Shown here: in pieces, positions 43,728 through 52,441 of the stretch
How the letters are laid out: every line of letters begins with the position of its first letter
Numbering within the stretch: position 1 is the first letter of the stretch
Origin: Carboxydocella thermautotrophica
GTDB lineage: Bacteria > Bacillota > GCA-003054495 > Carboxydocellales > Carboxydocellaceae
Direction: 5' to 3'
Assembly (NCBI GenBank): GCA_003054495.1
Contig: CP028514.1
Span: 236,501-300,500 of the forward strand
Length of the DNA: 64,000 bases
Made by a program: the position numbers and the translations under genes
The notes under the pieces: model-generated
What the model was told of the DNA's origin: nothing
What the model saw: the letters and a program-made list of their open reading frames with translations, nothing else
Database searches by the model: none

Positions 43728-45620
43728 TTACCGGGAGAGAGGAGTACCGGGGCTAATTGGAATATCTTCCTCTTCATCATGTTTGTAGATGACTTCCACA
43801 TAGGGGCCCTGGTCCTGATACATGGCCAGGAAATCCTGTTCATATTTCTTGTATATGATCCTGCGTCGGATTTTCAGAGTGGGAGTGACTTCTCCGGCAT
43901 CCATAGTAAATTCCTGGGCGCGGATGGTAATGCGTTTAACCTGTTCATACCTGGGGAGATGCTTGAGGGCTTTGGCTACCCGCTTGGCCAGAAGTTTCTG
44001 GATTTTGGGCAGGGTAATCAATTCCTGGCGGGTAGTGAAATTCACCCCTTTCTCGCGCGCATAGTGTTCCAGGTCGGTAAAATCAGGAACAATCATTGCA
44101 GTCATAAAAGGCTGTTTATCTCCATAAACAACGGCCTGGGCGATAAAACGGTCAGCTGTAAGGAGTTGTTCAATGGGCTGGGGGGCTACATTTTTGCCTC
44201 CGGCAGTGATGATTAAATCCTTTTTACGGTCGGTGATGAAAAGAAAGCCGTCATTATCAATGATGCCGATATCTCCTGTTTTTAACCAGCCATCTTCAGT
44301 AAATAATTCGGCAGTAGCTTCCGGATTGTTATAATAGCCTGGTGTGAGATTGGGGCCTTTGGCCAGAATTTCGCCATCAGGGGCAATTTTTAATTGCACT
44401 TCCGGAATGGCCAGGCCAACTGAACCAAACCGATAGTTTTCCCGGCGGTTACAGGTTAGAACCGGGGAAGTTTCGGTCAGACCATAGCCTTCAATGACCC
44501 TGATGCCTACAGCATAAAAGAATTCAGCCAGATCTCGGCCCAGGGGAGCGCCACCGGAGACGCAGAAATCCAGACGGCCGCCAAAGCGTTCCCTGATTTT
44601 ACGAAAAACCAGACGGTCAGCCAGAGTGTCCTGCCAGCGTAGCCACAGGGGAACAGGTTGTTTGGCAGCCAGCAGGTTAGCGCGTTTTTTTCCTGCTTTA
44701 ATTGCCCAGTGGAAAATGCGTTTTTTCAGGAAGGAAGAAGTGGCGACGTTTTCCATAATGCGGTGATGGATTTTTTCATAAAGGCGGGGTACACTGCACA
44801 TGAGATGAGGACGAACTTCTTCCAGGTTTTTGGGGACGTCATTGATGCTTTCGGCATAGGCGATGGTTACCCCGGCATAAAGCATGTAGTACCAGCCCAG
44901 GGTTCTTTCCAGCACATGACTTAATGGCAGGAAGGAAAGGCTGACATGGGTATCCGGGCTGGGGACAACCTGGTAACAGCCCCAGGCATTGCTGAGAAAA
45001 TTGATATGGGTCAGGATAACTCCTTTGGGGTTACCAGTAGTGCCGGATGTATAAATGATGGAACAGATATCAGTGGGTTTTACCTGGGGCCAGGTTCGAT
45101 CATAAAGACCGGGTTGTTGTTGCCAGAGTTCCTTGCCAAGCTGACGCAAATCGGCAAAAGACCACAGTTTTATGTTTTCTGCTTTTTCTTTCAAAGAAGT
45201 GGGGATGGGGTCAGGCAGAATCAAATGTTTTAAATCTGGCATCAGCTGCTGATGATTTATTACTTCTTCTGCTAGTTCTGAGGAGCCAACAATCAGGATT
45301 TTGCTGCCACTATCATTGATAATATGAGCAACCTGAGGGCCTTTATTTGTAGGATAGATGGGAACATTGATGGCACGAGCAGCGATAATGGCCAGGTCCC
45401 AGAGGGGCCAGAAATACTGGGTTGTCATCATCAGACCTATCCGGTCTCCGGGATTGGTATCCAGGGCCAGAAGACCCAGGGTAAAGAGCTGGACTTCTTC
45501 GGCGGCCTCTTTCCAGGTTACAGGCTGATATTTGCCCTCTTTTTTGGTTAGAAACAGGGGTTTATTGATATATTTGGGCAGTTGTTGGTGAAACAGCCCA
45601 ATAGTAGTTTGGTGATACAT
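43728..45620 (-). CDS. fadD: Long-chain fatty acid-CoA ligase (AMP-forming)
   Basis: A 630-residue ANL-superfamily enzyme that activates fatty acids to acyl-CoA. The P-loop is YTSGTTGNPKGV (about 180), followed by LPLSHVLERT, GYGLTETSPV, the Asp in LKTGDIG and the hinge DRKKDLIITAGGKNVAPQPIE-type motif (A8) near 480-500. The C-terminal Lys region is TPTLKIRRR. It resembles the FAA1/LcfA long-chain branch. The ATG at 45620 follows GGAGGGAG; a further ATG 12 codons upstream lies within the operator. Its promoter carries a FadR-type palindrome. Confidence 0.9.
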   Translation of the reverse strand: MYHQTTIGLFHQQLPKYINKPLFLTKKEGKYQPVTWKEAAEEVQLFTLGLLALDTNPGDRIGLMMTTQYFWPLWDLAIIAARAINVPIYPTNKGPQVAHIINDSGSKILIVGSSELAEEVINHQQLMPDLKHLILPDPIPTSLKEKAENIKLWSFADLRQLGKELWQQQPGLYDRTWPQVKPTDICSIIYTSGTTGNPKGVILTHINFLSNAWGCYQVVPSPDTHVSLSFLPLSHVLERTLGWYYMLYAGVTIAYAESINDVPKNLEEVRPHLMCSVPRLYEKIHHRIMENVATSSFLKKRIFHWAIKAGKKRANLLAAKQPVPLWLRWQDTLADRLVFRKIRERFGGRLDFCVSGGAPLGRDLAEFFYAVGIRVIEGYGLTETSPVLTCNRRENYRFGSVGLAIPEVQLKIAPDGEILAKGPNLTPGYYNNPEATAELFTEDGWLKTGDIGIIDNDGFLFITDRKKDLIITAGGKNVAPQPIEQLLTADRFIAQAVVYGDKQPFMTAMIVPDFTDLEHYAREKGVNFTTRQELITLPKIQKLLAKRVAKALKHLPRYEQVKRITIRAQEFTMDAGEVTPTLKIRRRIIYKKYEQDFLAMYQDQGPYVEVIYKHDEEEDIPISPGTPLSR

Positions 45621-45642
45621 AGCATCTCCCTCCGGCCTAGCA

Positions 45643-45658
45643 GAATGAATATTCATTC
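45643..45658 (-). promoter_or_regulatory. FadR-like operator upstream of fadD
   Basis: A perfect 16-bp palindrome GAATGAATATTCATTC. It closely matches the Bacillus FadR (TetR family) box TGAATGANTANTCATTCA and covers the predicted transcription start. Long-chain acyl-CoA would relieve repression. No fadR gene lies nearby. Confidence 0.7.
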
Positions 45659-45687
45659 AATTTAAAAATAATTCTATTTTCAGGCAA
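45659..45687 (-). promoter_or_regulatory. SigA promoter of fadD
   Basis: Minus-strand TTGCCT (45682-45687), 17-nt spacer, TAAATT (45659-45664), abutting the operator. Confidence 0.65.
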
Positions 45688-45869
45688 ATACAACTTCTCT
45701 CCCCCTAAATGCAATTAAGTCATGGTAAATGGTAAAATATATAGGTTGGATGGTAGGTCTTTTTCATCGGTCAGCCTAACCGGTTACTGTTATCAGAAAG
45801 GGAAATATGCTACAATTAGCTTATGTCCAAATAGCAATATCTAAAACAGAAGGGAATGGATGGACAGCC

Positions 45870-47063
45870 ATGGTTTTATTATCCTGGACCAGTGGGTTGA
45901 TTTTGCTGGTCATGGTGGGAGTTTTCTGGCTCTTGCCGGGAAGCAGCAGCCGCAGCTTATGGTTGGCTCTGAGCAATATCGCACTCCTGCTATACTGGTA
46001 TCCTGGGCAGGGCTTATTAATGCTGGGATTGGCCATGCTAACTTTTCTGCTGGGAGAAATTCTGAGTCGGTGGGGCCAGAGGCGAGCCTGGCTGCTGGCA
46101 CTGGCTATAATAGTGGTGAGTTTTTATTTGCTTTATACCAAGTATTTTGCTTTTCTTTTACAAATACTCAATCAGGCTTTACAGGCCCTGGGACAGCCGG
46201 GCCGCTGGCACTGGGAACAGGTGGCGGTTCCGGTGGGGATATCTTTTGTCACCTTTCGCTGGCTGCATTATGTAATCGATAGCTACTGGGGCAAGGTTGA
46301 GCAAAGAGAGTTAATAACCTTCCTGGGCTATTCCTTTTTCTGGCCCATTCTTACTTCCGGGCCTATTGAACGCTGGCAGGATTTTTCTCGCCAATTGGGA
46401 GAAAAACAGCGCTGGCAGTGGAATTACCTCTGGGAGGGGCTGGAACGCATTTTGCTGGGGTTGTTCAAGAAATTGCTGGTGGCAGCGGCGCTGGCTCCAC
46501 TGGCCAGTGGCTTGAGCAAGCCCGGACTGTCTGCAGGAGCCTACTGGCTGGCAGCTCACGCCTATGCCTGGCAACTCTATGTGGATTTTTCCGGCTATAC
46601 TGATATAGCTGTGGGCAGCAGCCGTCTCTTTGGTCTGAGAATCCAGGAAAACTTCGACTGGCCTTATTTGCGAGGGAATATATCTCTGTTCTGGAAACAC
46701 TGGCATATGTCTTTGACCCGCTGGTTCCGGGACTATCTTTTTATCCCCCTGGGGGGAAGCCGGGTGGCTTTCCGCCGGATTTTATTCAATACCCTGGTGG
46801 TCATGTTTGTAACCGGTATCTGGCATGGAGCGGGCTGGAACTTTATTTTCTGGGGGATGCTCCATGCTGGGGCGCTCATTCTCTGGCGGCTTTATCGCCG
46901 CTATCTTCTGCCCCGTTTACCCGAGAGCTGGCCTGACCAGTACTGGTATCGCGGTTTGGCCATATTCATTACATATAATTTTGTTGTACTGGCCTGGATA
47001 CCTTTTACTACAAACCTGCAACAGGCCCTTCGGGTTCTGCAGATTATGGGAGGCGGTGGCTGA
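45870..47063 (+). CDS. MBOAT-family membrane O-acyltransferase (DltB/AlgI-like)
   Basis: A 397-residue multi-pass membrane protein of the MBOAT superfamily, which passes acyl groups across the membrane to cell-envelope polymers. The family core is present: YVDFSGYTDIAVGSSRLFG, NISLFWKHWHMSLTRWFRDY, IPLGGSR and the catalytic His in GIWHGAGWNF (near 319). It is shorter at the C-terminus than AlgI/PatA proteins; the missing final helix appears as a separate micropeptide gene overlapping its stop (TGATG). ATG 45870 (MVLLSW) is favoured by family alignment; ATG 45807 with AAAGGG is an alternative. No dltA or dltC nearby. Confidence 0.9.
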   Translation: MVLLSWTSGLILLVMVGVFWLLPGSSSRSLWLALSNIALLLYWYPGQGLLMLGLAMLTFLLGEILSRWGQRRAWLLALAIIVVSFYLLYTKYFAFLLQILNQALQALGQPGRWHWEQVAVPVGISFVTFRWLHYVIDSYWGKVEQRELITFLGYSFFWPILTSGPIERWQDFSRQLGEKQRWQWNYLWEGLERILLGLFKKLLVAAALAPLASGLSKPGLSAGAYWLAAHAYAWQLYVDFSGYTDIAVGSSRLFGLRIQENFDWPYLRGNISLFWKHWHMSLTRWFRDYLFIPLGGSRVAFRRILFNTLVVMFVTGIWHGAGWNFIFWGMLHAGALILWRLYRRYLLPRLPESWPDQYWYRGLAIFITYNFVVLAWIPFTTNLQQALRVLQIMGGGG

Positions 47064-47173
47064 TGCTGAGCTGGCGGGAGCTAATAGCGGCTATTTTCTG
47101 GCTTGGTTTGATCTTACTGGCTGTACTGGGCTCTACTCTTGGACAAACCCAGTTTATCTATAATCAATTTTAA
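47063..47173 (+). CDS. DltX-like micropeptide, one membrane helix and C-terminal FxYxxF
   Basis: A 36-residue peptide, MLSWRELIAAIFWLGLILL then AVLGSTLGQTQFIYNQF. One membrane helix (about 8-25) is followed by a C-terminal FIYNQF, which fits the FxYxxF motif of DltX. In the Dlt pathway the Tyr of that motif has been reported to carry the acyl group between DltB and the acceptor polymer. The ATG overlaps the MBOAT stop (TGATG) and an AGGCGG sits upstream, so translation is coupled. The SGNH gene starts 12 bases after the stop. A frameshifted MBOAT C-terminus is the alternative reading. Confidence 0.8.
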   Translation: MLSWRELIAAIFWLGLILLAVLGSTLGQTQFIYNQF

Positions 47174-47185
47174 GGAGAAAGAGGT

Positions 47186-48286
47186 ATGAACAAAATTTTG
47201 CCTTTCAATGGCAAAGTACTGATCTTGATTATAATTGGCCTCTTCCTGGTGGACTGGGGCCTGAACCGCTATCTGGACTGGCGGCTCCTGGAAAAACAGG
47301 ACTGGCGGGTGAATAATCCTGATCTGGGTTCAATCCGGGTAGTGCTGGACCGGTTACCACGCGCTCCCGGACTGGTGGTAGTCTGTCTGGGGGATTCGGA
47401 AATGTATGGTTCCAGTACTCCTGCTGACCGTACTATTCCGGCTTATTTGGCCCGCTCCCTGCGGGAGAAGTTTCCCGGTCAAAAGATAACTGTAATTAAC
47501 CTGGGTATAAAGGGTTTGAAACCGGCAGAAGCCTATTTTCTGGTACGTCAGCTTAAAAAAATGCCGGTGGATATTCTGGTGTATAATATCAGCCGGGGCT
47601 GGTTTGCCGAAAAAGGGGGAGTGCGCTTTCAGGACGTACTACGCCTGCCCGGCAATGCTGAGGCAGCTCGTAACCTGGGCATAAAAGTAGCTGAGACCAG
47701 CAGGGAAGAGCAACTGGGGGAGAAAGTAGCGGCGGTTTGGAGTTTTTATCGCTATCGACAGGTGGTAGCGCGGGACTTTTTGCATTTATCTGATCTGGTT
47801 CAGGGTACAGCCGAACGCAGCCAGGCGCCTCAGCAGTGGCAGCAGAAACAGCAACAGCAGGCAGGACAGGGAAGACCCTGGCAGGAAAAAAAGGAGGTTT
47901 TGTTAAAAGGGGCCGGAGGGCAACTGGCATCCCTGAATTTAACCACTGCCAATCTGGAGTGGCGGCTTTACCTGGAATTGTTGCGGGAATGGGAAAACGC
48001 AGGTCGACCGGCCCTGGTTTATGCTACTCCTGCCAATATGGAGTTATTGAAACAAAAGTATAAAATTGATGTACAGCGCTGGGAAAAGGAAAAGCAGCAA
48101 ATACTGGCTGCAGCCCGGCGGCACAACTGCCGTTCCCTGGACTACAGCCAGCTGATAGAGAGTAATTGGTTTACTGATGAGATTCACCTCATGGCAGAAG
48201 GTAACCGGAAGGTAGCGGAGCATCTGGCTCAGGAGCTGGCCAGTTTGCCTGCCGCCCGGGCCAGTTTGGCCGGGATGGGCAACTGA
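47186..48286 (+). CDS. Membrane-anchored SGNH hydrolase-like acyltransferase partner
   Basis: A 366-residue protein with one N-terminal membrane helix (about 10-27) and an SGNH/GDSL-type extracytoplasmic domain. The nucleophile Ser lies in VCLGDSEMYG (near 70) and the Asp/His pair in TDEIHLMAEGNRKVAEHL (near 331-334). A Gln-rich insertion sits at about 212-235. The position after an MBOAT and a DltX-like peptide parallels DltD and AlgJ/AlgX, which move acyl groups onto surface polymers. Start follows AAGGAGAAAGAGG. The 3' end overlaps the convergent aldo/keto reductase gene by 58 bases. Confidence 0.85.
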   Translation: MNKILPFNGKVLILIIIGLFLVDWGLNRYLDWRLLEKQDWRVNNPDLGSIRVVLDRLPRAPGLVVVCLGDSEMYGSSTPADRTIPAYLARSLREKFPGQKITVINLGIKGLKPAEAYFLVRQLKKMPVDILVYNISRGWFAEKGGVRFQDVLRLPGNAEAARNLGIKVAETSREEQLGEKVAAVWSFYRYRQVVARDFLHLSDLVQGTAERSQAPQQWQQKQQQQAGQGRPWQEKKEVLLKGAGGQLASLNLTTANLEWRLYLELLREWENAGRPALVYATPANMELLKQKYKIDVQRWEKEKQQILAAARRHNCRSLDYSQLIESNWFTDEIHLMAEGNRKVAEHLAQELASLPAARASLAGMGN

Positions 48287-49239
48287 TAGGGGCATTTCTC
48301 CTGACACTGGCCACAGGCCTGACACTGGCTGGCTGGAACGGGGAGGGCGGCATAGCGCTCCTGGGCCCATTCCTTGAGATCATAACGGTCATAATAGCCT
48401 TCCAGTAGAAAAACCATGGGGATATCGATTTGCTGGGGGCAGGGCAGGCAATAGCCGCAGCGGCGGCAGAACTCCTGGCCAGCTGCCTGGGCCCAGGTCA
48501 GAAGTTTCTCTTCTTCTTCAATACCAAGAGCACCCTGGGCCAGAGCCTGGACATTAGCAGTGACTTCTGCAGCAGAAGCCATTCCCACCAGCAGGCAATC
48601 GACAGCTGGATCGGCGGCTAACCAGCGCAAAGCCTGATCTGCCGCAGGGATAAAACCGCCAGCCAGGGGCTTCATGGCCAGAGTGAGAAGGCCATGCTCC
48701 CGGGCTGATTGAAAGAGGCCCCGGTTTTGTTGTTCTACCACATTGTAGGGGAACATCATGCTGGCGAAAAGGCTGGACTTGATGGCCTGGGCCATGATTT
48801 CCGCTGAATGAGAAGTTACTCCAACCCAGCGGACCCAGCCCCGCTCTCTGGCCAGAAACAGGGCTTCCAGGGCTCCGCCGGGGGCGGTGACCCGTTGCCA
48901 GTCCGCAGGAGTTCTGAGATTGTGTAACTGGTAGAAGTCAAGATAGTCGGTTTGTAATAGGCGCAAACTGGTTTCAATATCTTTCAGCATGGTTTCCCGC
49001 TCCCGGGCCATGGACTTGCTGGCCAGCAGAAAACGGGAACGATAGCCTTTCAGGGCCTGGCCCAGCAAGGTTTCACTGGCACCATAACCACGGGCGGTAT
49101 CGATAAAGTTTATGCCGTGGTCAGCGGCGGCAGCCACTAGATTGGCTACCTGTTCAGGTTCTGCCTTTTGCAGGGGAATGCCGCCTAAGCCCAGGCGGGA
49201 GACAGCGATATCTGTTCCTGAAAGTTGACGATATTCCAT
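48229..49239 (-). CDS. Aldo/keto reductase with C-terminal [4Fe-4S] ferredoxin domain
   Basis: A 336-residue oxidoreductase. The AKR barrel (about 1-265) holds the tetrad Asp/Tyr in FIDTARGYG, Lys in LLASKSM and His in YQLHNL. The tail contains CRRCGYCLPCPQ (about 274-285) and CQACGQCQEKCPY (about 318-330), ligands for iron-sulfur clusters, so the electron source may be ferredoxin-like rather than only NADPH. This architecture is common in anaerobes; the substrate is unknown. The start codon follows GAGGTGAT on the minus strand. Its last 58 bases overlap the SGNH gene tail to tail. Confidence 0.88.
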   Translation of the reverse strand: MEYRQLSGTDIAVSRLGLGGIPLQKAEPEQVANLVAAAADHGINFIDTARGYGASETLLGQALKGYRSRFLLASKSMARERETMLKDIETSLRLLQTDYLDFYQLHNLRTPADWQRVTAPGGALEALFLARERGWVRWVGVTSHSAEIMAQAIKSSLFASMMFPYNVVEQQNRGLFQSAREHGLLTLAMKPLAGGFIPAADQALRWLAADPAVDCLLVGMASAAEVTANVQALAQGALGIEEEEKLLTWAQAAGQEFCRRCGYCLPCPQQIDIPMVFLLEGYYDRYDLKEWAQERYAALPVPASQCQACGQCQEKCPYQLPIPAKLARAAGKLASS

Positions 49240-49304
49240 ATTATCACCTCAAAGGACTTAATTCCACATCGATGCTAAAAATCCTGTCTGAGGAGGTAAG
49301 CGGC

Positions 49305-50705
49305 TTGGCAATCACAGCAGAACGACTACCCCGGGAGTTTGTACAGAGGCTTGAACCCTTGCTGGGAGAGGAATGGCCGGAGTTCCTGGCCGCCCTGGCG
49401 GGAGAGAGTCAGCACGGCCTGCGCCAAAATCCCTTGAAAATTCAGCAGGCTGAGTGGGAAAAAATCGCTCCTTTTCCTCTGGAGAGGGTGCCCTGGTGTC
49501 GGGAAGGTTATTATTTACAGGAAGAAGAGCGACCGGGGAAACACCCTTACTACCATGCCGGACTTTATTATATCCAGGAACCCAGTGCCATGGCGCCAGT
49601 GGAAGCTCTGGAGGTTCAGCCAGGGGAGAAGGTATTGGATCTCTGTGCAGCTCCGGGGGGCAAAACCACCCAGATTGGAGCCAAATTGCAAGGAAAAGGG
49701 ATTCTGGTAGCCAATGATAATAATCCCCAGCGCATCCGGCCCATGGTTAAATATGTTGAGACTTTTGGTTTAACCAATTGCCTGATTTTCAACGAACGAC
49801 CAGAGCGGCTGGCCCGCCATTTTCCCGGCTATTTTGATAAAATTCTGGTGGATGCACCCTGTTCAGGAGAAGGGATGTTCCGGCGGGAGCCGGAGAGCAT
49901 GGGGGCATATCAGAAGTTTGGTCCGGAACGCTGCCGGCAGATGCAGAGGGAGATCTTGCGGGCAGCTGCCCGGATGCTGAAACCCGGGGGAGTAATGGTT
50001 TATTCTACCTGTACCTTTAATCCATATGAAAACGAAGGGACAATCCAGGAGTTTTTGCAGGAACATTCCGAATTTCAGCTGGAGCCGGTGCCTCAGGCCC
50101 ATCTCTATAGCCCGGGCCGCCCCGACTGGGTGGTAGGGGGCAGGCCGGAACTGGCCCTGGCTTGCCGGATCTGGCCGCATAAAAACAGAGGAGAAGGACA
50201 TTTTCTGGCCAGATTGCGCAAAAATAACAATGGAAGCAGATTGGCTGGAGCAGGCAGACCCGGTGGTACTGATCCCTACCTGGCCGAAGGAGCCAAGGAA
50301 CTGGCCTCCTGGCACCGCTTCCGCCAGAACTATTTAAAAACAGAATTGAATGGGCGTTACTGGTTGAATGGCGGGACCCTCTATCTTGTACCCCCGGAAT
50401 TGCCGGTATTGCAGGGATTAAAACTGATTCGTCCCGGATTGACCCTGGGTAATCTCTATAAAGGCAAATTTTATCCTGATTATGCCCTGGCGATGGCTTT
50501 AAAACCGGAACAGTTTGCCCAGCCGGTCTATTTCACCCTGGATGCTCCGGAGCTGAGGAAATACCTGAAAGGCGAGACCTTGACGGCTGGAGCGGCAAAA
50601 GGCTGGCATTTGCTCTGTCTGGACCGGTGGCCACTGGGCTGGGCCCTGGCAGTAGATGGCTATTTAAAAAATTATTATCCTAAAGGCTGGCGACTTCAGA
50701 GTTAG
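49305..50705 (+). CDS. rsmF: rRNA cytosine-C5 methyltransferase, RsmF-like
   Basis: A 466-residue NOL1/NOP2/Sun-family enzyme that makes 5-methylcytosine in 16S rRNA. The SAM site is VLDLCAAPGGKTTQIGAKL (about 118-136), followed by LVDAPCSGEGMFRR and the catalytic YSTCTFNPYENEG. A C-terminal RsmF-type (PUA-like) domain occupies about 330-466. TTG 49305 is taken as start because AGGAGGT precedes it by the right distance and the family begins LPxxFxxRxxxLLGEE; an ATG eleven codons upstream lacks a ribosome site. Confidence 0.88.
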   Translation: MAITAERLPREFVQRLEPLLGEEWPEFLAALAGESQHGLRQNPLKIQQAEWEKIAPFPLERVPWCREGYYLQEEERPGKHPYYHAGLYYIQEPSAMAPVEALEVQPGEKVLDLCAAPGGKTTQIGAKLQGKGILVANDNNPQRIRPMVKYVETFGLTNCLIFNERPERLARHFPGYFDKILVDAPCSGEGMFRREPESMGAYQKFGPERCRQMQREILRAAARMLKPGGVMVYSTCTFNPYENEGTIQEFLQEHSEFQLEPVPQAHLYSPGRPDWVVGGRPELALACRIWPHKNRGEGHFLARLRKNNNGSRLAGAGRPGGTDPYLAEGAKELASWHRFRQNYLKTELNGRYWLNGGTLYLVPPELPVLQGLKLIRPGLTLGNLYKGKFYPDYALAMALKPEQFAQPVYFTLDAPELRKYLKGETLTAGAAKGWHLLCLDRWPLGWALAVDGYLKNYYPKGWRLQS

Positions 50706-50709
50706 TTTG

Positions 50710-50737
50710 TCCGGGAAAATTCCCGGAGTTTTTTTTA
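50710..50737 (+). terminator. Terminator of the rsmF-like gene
   Basis: TCCGGGA/TCCCGGA stem, AAAT loop region, eight T. Confidence 0.88.
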
Positions 50738-50779
50738 TATTCTTTACCTCCAGGCAGGAAAAGAAACAATACTATCGAA

Positions 50780-50802
50780 TATAATAAATTGAGTACTTAC
50801 TC
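50780..50802 (+). promoter_or_regulatory. -10 box and TetR-type operator of the exporter operon
   Basis: TATAAT (50780-50785) is followed by the inverted repeat GAGTA-CT-TACTC (50791-50802) over the expected start site, as in autoregulated tetR promoters. No clear -35 box. Confidence 0.5.
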
Positions 50803-50820
50803 GAAAAGGAGGGAGGGGAA

Positions 50821-51429
50821 GTGGCCAGAACCCGTAAAGGAGAAGAAACCAGGCAGCGGATCCTGGCAGCAGCCCTGAAGCTATTCAGTGCCAGAGGTTA
50901 TGCCGGTACTTCTACAAGAGAGATTGCCCGGGAGGCAGGGGTGGCAGAGGGTACTATTTTTCATTATTTTCCTACCAAAAAAGCTCTCCTGCAGGGTGTA
51001 CTGGAACCGATTATGATCAGCAGTCTGATGCGAACCTGGGCGGAGACCGAACAATTGCCCCTGGCCCAGGCGCTGGAGAAGATTCTGCGGCAGCGGCTGA
51101 CTATCATCGAGAAGAATCAGGAGCTGTTCAAGCTGATTTTGCTGGAAGCAGCTCTGCAGCCAGAATTGAGGGAGTATTTGCTCAAGGAAATAATCTTGCC
51201 TCTACGGGCAGCAGTACTGGAATTTCTGGAGAAGAAATTGGACAGAGAAAAGCTGAGGCCTGTAAATCGAACGGCCCTGGTTCAAATATTACTGGGGGCG
51301 ATGGTTTCGTCTTTAATGTATAAGGGCTTGCTCAAGCCTGCTTTGCCTGAAGAACCGGAGATGGATAAGATGATAGCTGAAATGATAAAAATTATCATGG
51401 AAGGGGTGACTAATGATGAAGGGAGTTAG
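50821..51429 (+). CDS. TetR-family repressor of the adjacent ABC exporter
   Basis: A 202-residue one-component regulator. The N-terminal helix-turn-helix (about 10-55) has GYAGTSTREIAREAGVAEGTIFHYFPTKKALL spread across it; the helical C-terminal domain should bind a hydrophobic inducer. GTG 50821 follows GGAGGGAGGGG. Its end overlaps the HlyD-type gene by 17 bases, and an inverted repeat sits on the promoter, so it likely represses its own operon until the exported compound appears. It could also be a fatty-acid regulator, but operon context favours efflux. Confidence 0.88.
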   Translation: MARTRKGEETRQRILAAALKLFSARGYAGTSTREIAREAGVAEGTIFHYFPTKKALLQGVLEPIMISSLMRTWAETEQLPLAQALEKILRQRLTIIEKNQELFKLILLEAALQPELREYLLKEIILPLRAAVLEFLEKKLDREKLRPVNRTALVQILLGAMVSSLMYKGLLKPALPEEPEMDKMIAEMIKIIMEGVTNDEGS

Positions 51430-52429
51430 AATTGTGGTGGTCCTGCTGGTGCTGGCAGGACTGGGCTGGTATGGCTGGCTGAAACAGCAGGGAAAACCAG
51501 CAGAAGATGTTTATAACGGCTGGGTTGAAGGCGAGGAATACCGGGTAGTGGCGGAAACGGCCGGCAAGGTCAAGGAGGTACTGGTAAAGGAAGGGGAGCT
51601 GGTCAAGGCTGGCCAGGTAGTGGCTAAACTGGATGATGAAGCGGCCCGCCTGCAGCTGGCGCTGGCGCAGGCTAACCGGGCAGCGGCCGAAGCCAGGGCT
51701 GGTGATGTGAAAGCAGGTAGCCGTCCGCAACAAATCGCCCAGGCCCAGGCCCAGGTACGGGCTCTGCAGGCTTCTTTGCAGGGAGCTCTGGAGAATTTGA
51801 AGCGTTTGCAAAGTCAGCGCCAGGATGTAGAGGAGCTGGTCCAAACCGGGGGAGCTACCGCTGACCAGCTGGAAGCCGCAAAAGCGGCAGAAGCCAGTGC
51901 CCAGGCCGCTGTAAATAGCCTCAAGGCTCAGATTGATGCTGCCAGGGAGCAAGTCCGCTTACTCCAGGCGGGAGCTACCTCCTATTCCCTCTCTGCCCAG
52001 GACGCCCAGGTGGAGGCAGCTCGTCAACAGGAGGCCCTGGCCCAATTGCAGGTGAATAAGGCCCGGGTAGTAGCTCCGGTAAGGGGAGTGGTTCAGAATA
52101 TCCTTCTCAAGGTGGGGGAGCTGGCCAATCCCGGTTCTACCCTGTTAAATCTGGTAGATCAGGACCGCCTTTATGTAAATATCTTTGTACCCCAGAGCCA
52201 GCTGGACCGGGTGCAACTGGGAAGGAAGGCGATAGTGGAGGCGGAAAATGGCAAGCTCAAAGGGGAAGGCAAAATCGTCTATATTTCTCCCCAGGGGGAA
52301 TTTACACCTAAAAATATTCAAACCAGGGAAGAAAGAGCCACTCAAGTCTTCAAAGTAAAAGTTGAAATCACTTCCTGCGGGTCCAGTGGCTTTAAACCGG
52401 GCCAGGCGGTGGAAGTCAGGCTGAAATAG
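51413..52429 (+). CDS. HlyD-family membrane fusion/adaptor protein (YbhG-like)
   Basis: A 338-residue periplasm-side adaptor. A signal anchor (about 5-22) precedes a lipoyl/biotinyl half (VYNGWVEGEEYRVVAETAGKVKEVLVKEG region, about 34-75), a long Ala/Gln-rich coiled-coil hairpin (about 80-215) and the second half with APVRGVVQNILLKVGELANPG, then a beta-barrel. In Gram-positives it probably helps the exporter release substrate outside. It is coupled to tetR by overlap and precedes the ATPase by 12 bases. Confidence 0.88.
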   Translation: MMKGVRIVVVLLVLAGLGWYGWLKQQGKPAEDVYNGWVEGEEYRVVAETAGKVKEVLVKEGELVKAGQVVAKLDDEAARLQLALAQANRAAAEARAGDVKAGSRPQQIAQAQAQVRALQASLQGALENLKRLQSQRQDVEELVQTGGATADQLEAAKAAEASAQAAVNSLKAQIDAAREQVRLLQAGATSYSLSAQDAQVEAARQQEALAQLQVNKARVVAPVRGVVQNILLKVGELANPGSTLLNLVDQDRLYVNIFVPQSQLDRVQLGRKAIVEAENGKLKGEGKIVYISPQGEFTPKNIQTREERATQVFKVKVEITSCGSSGFKPGQAVEVRLK

Positions 52430-52441
52430 GGGGAGTGGCCA

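Noticed and set aside
47040-47173. MBOAT C-terminus split by a frameshift rather than a separate gene
   Set aside because: Not fully excluded, but the TGATG overlap, an own ATG, full helix plus FxYxxF end, and the DltX precedent favour a real micropeptide.
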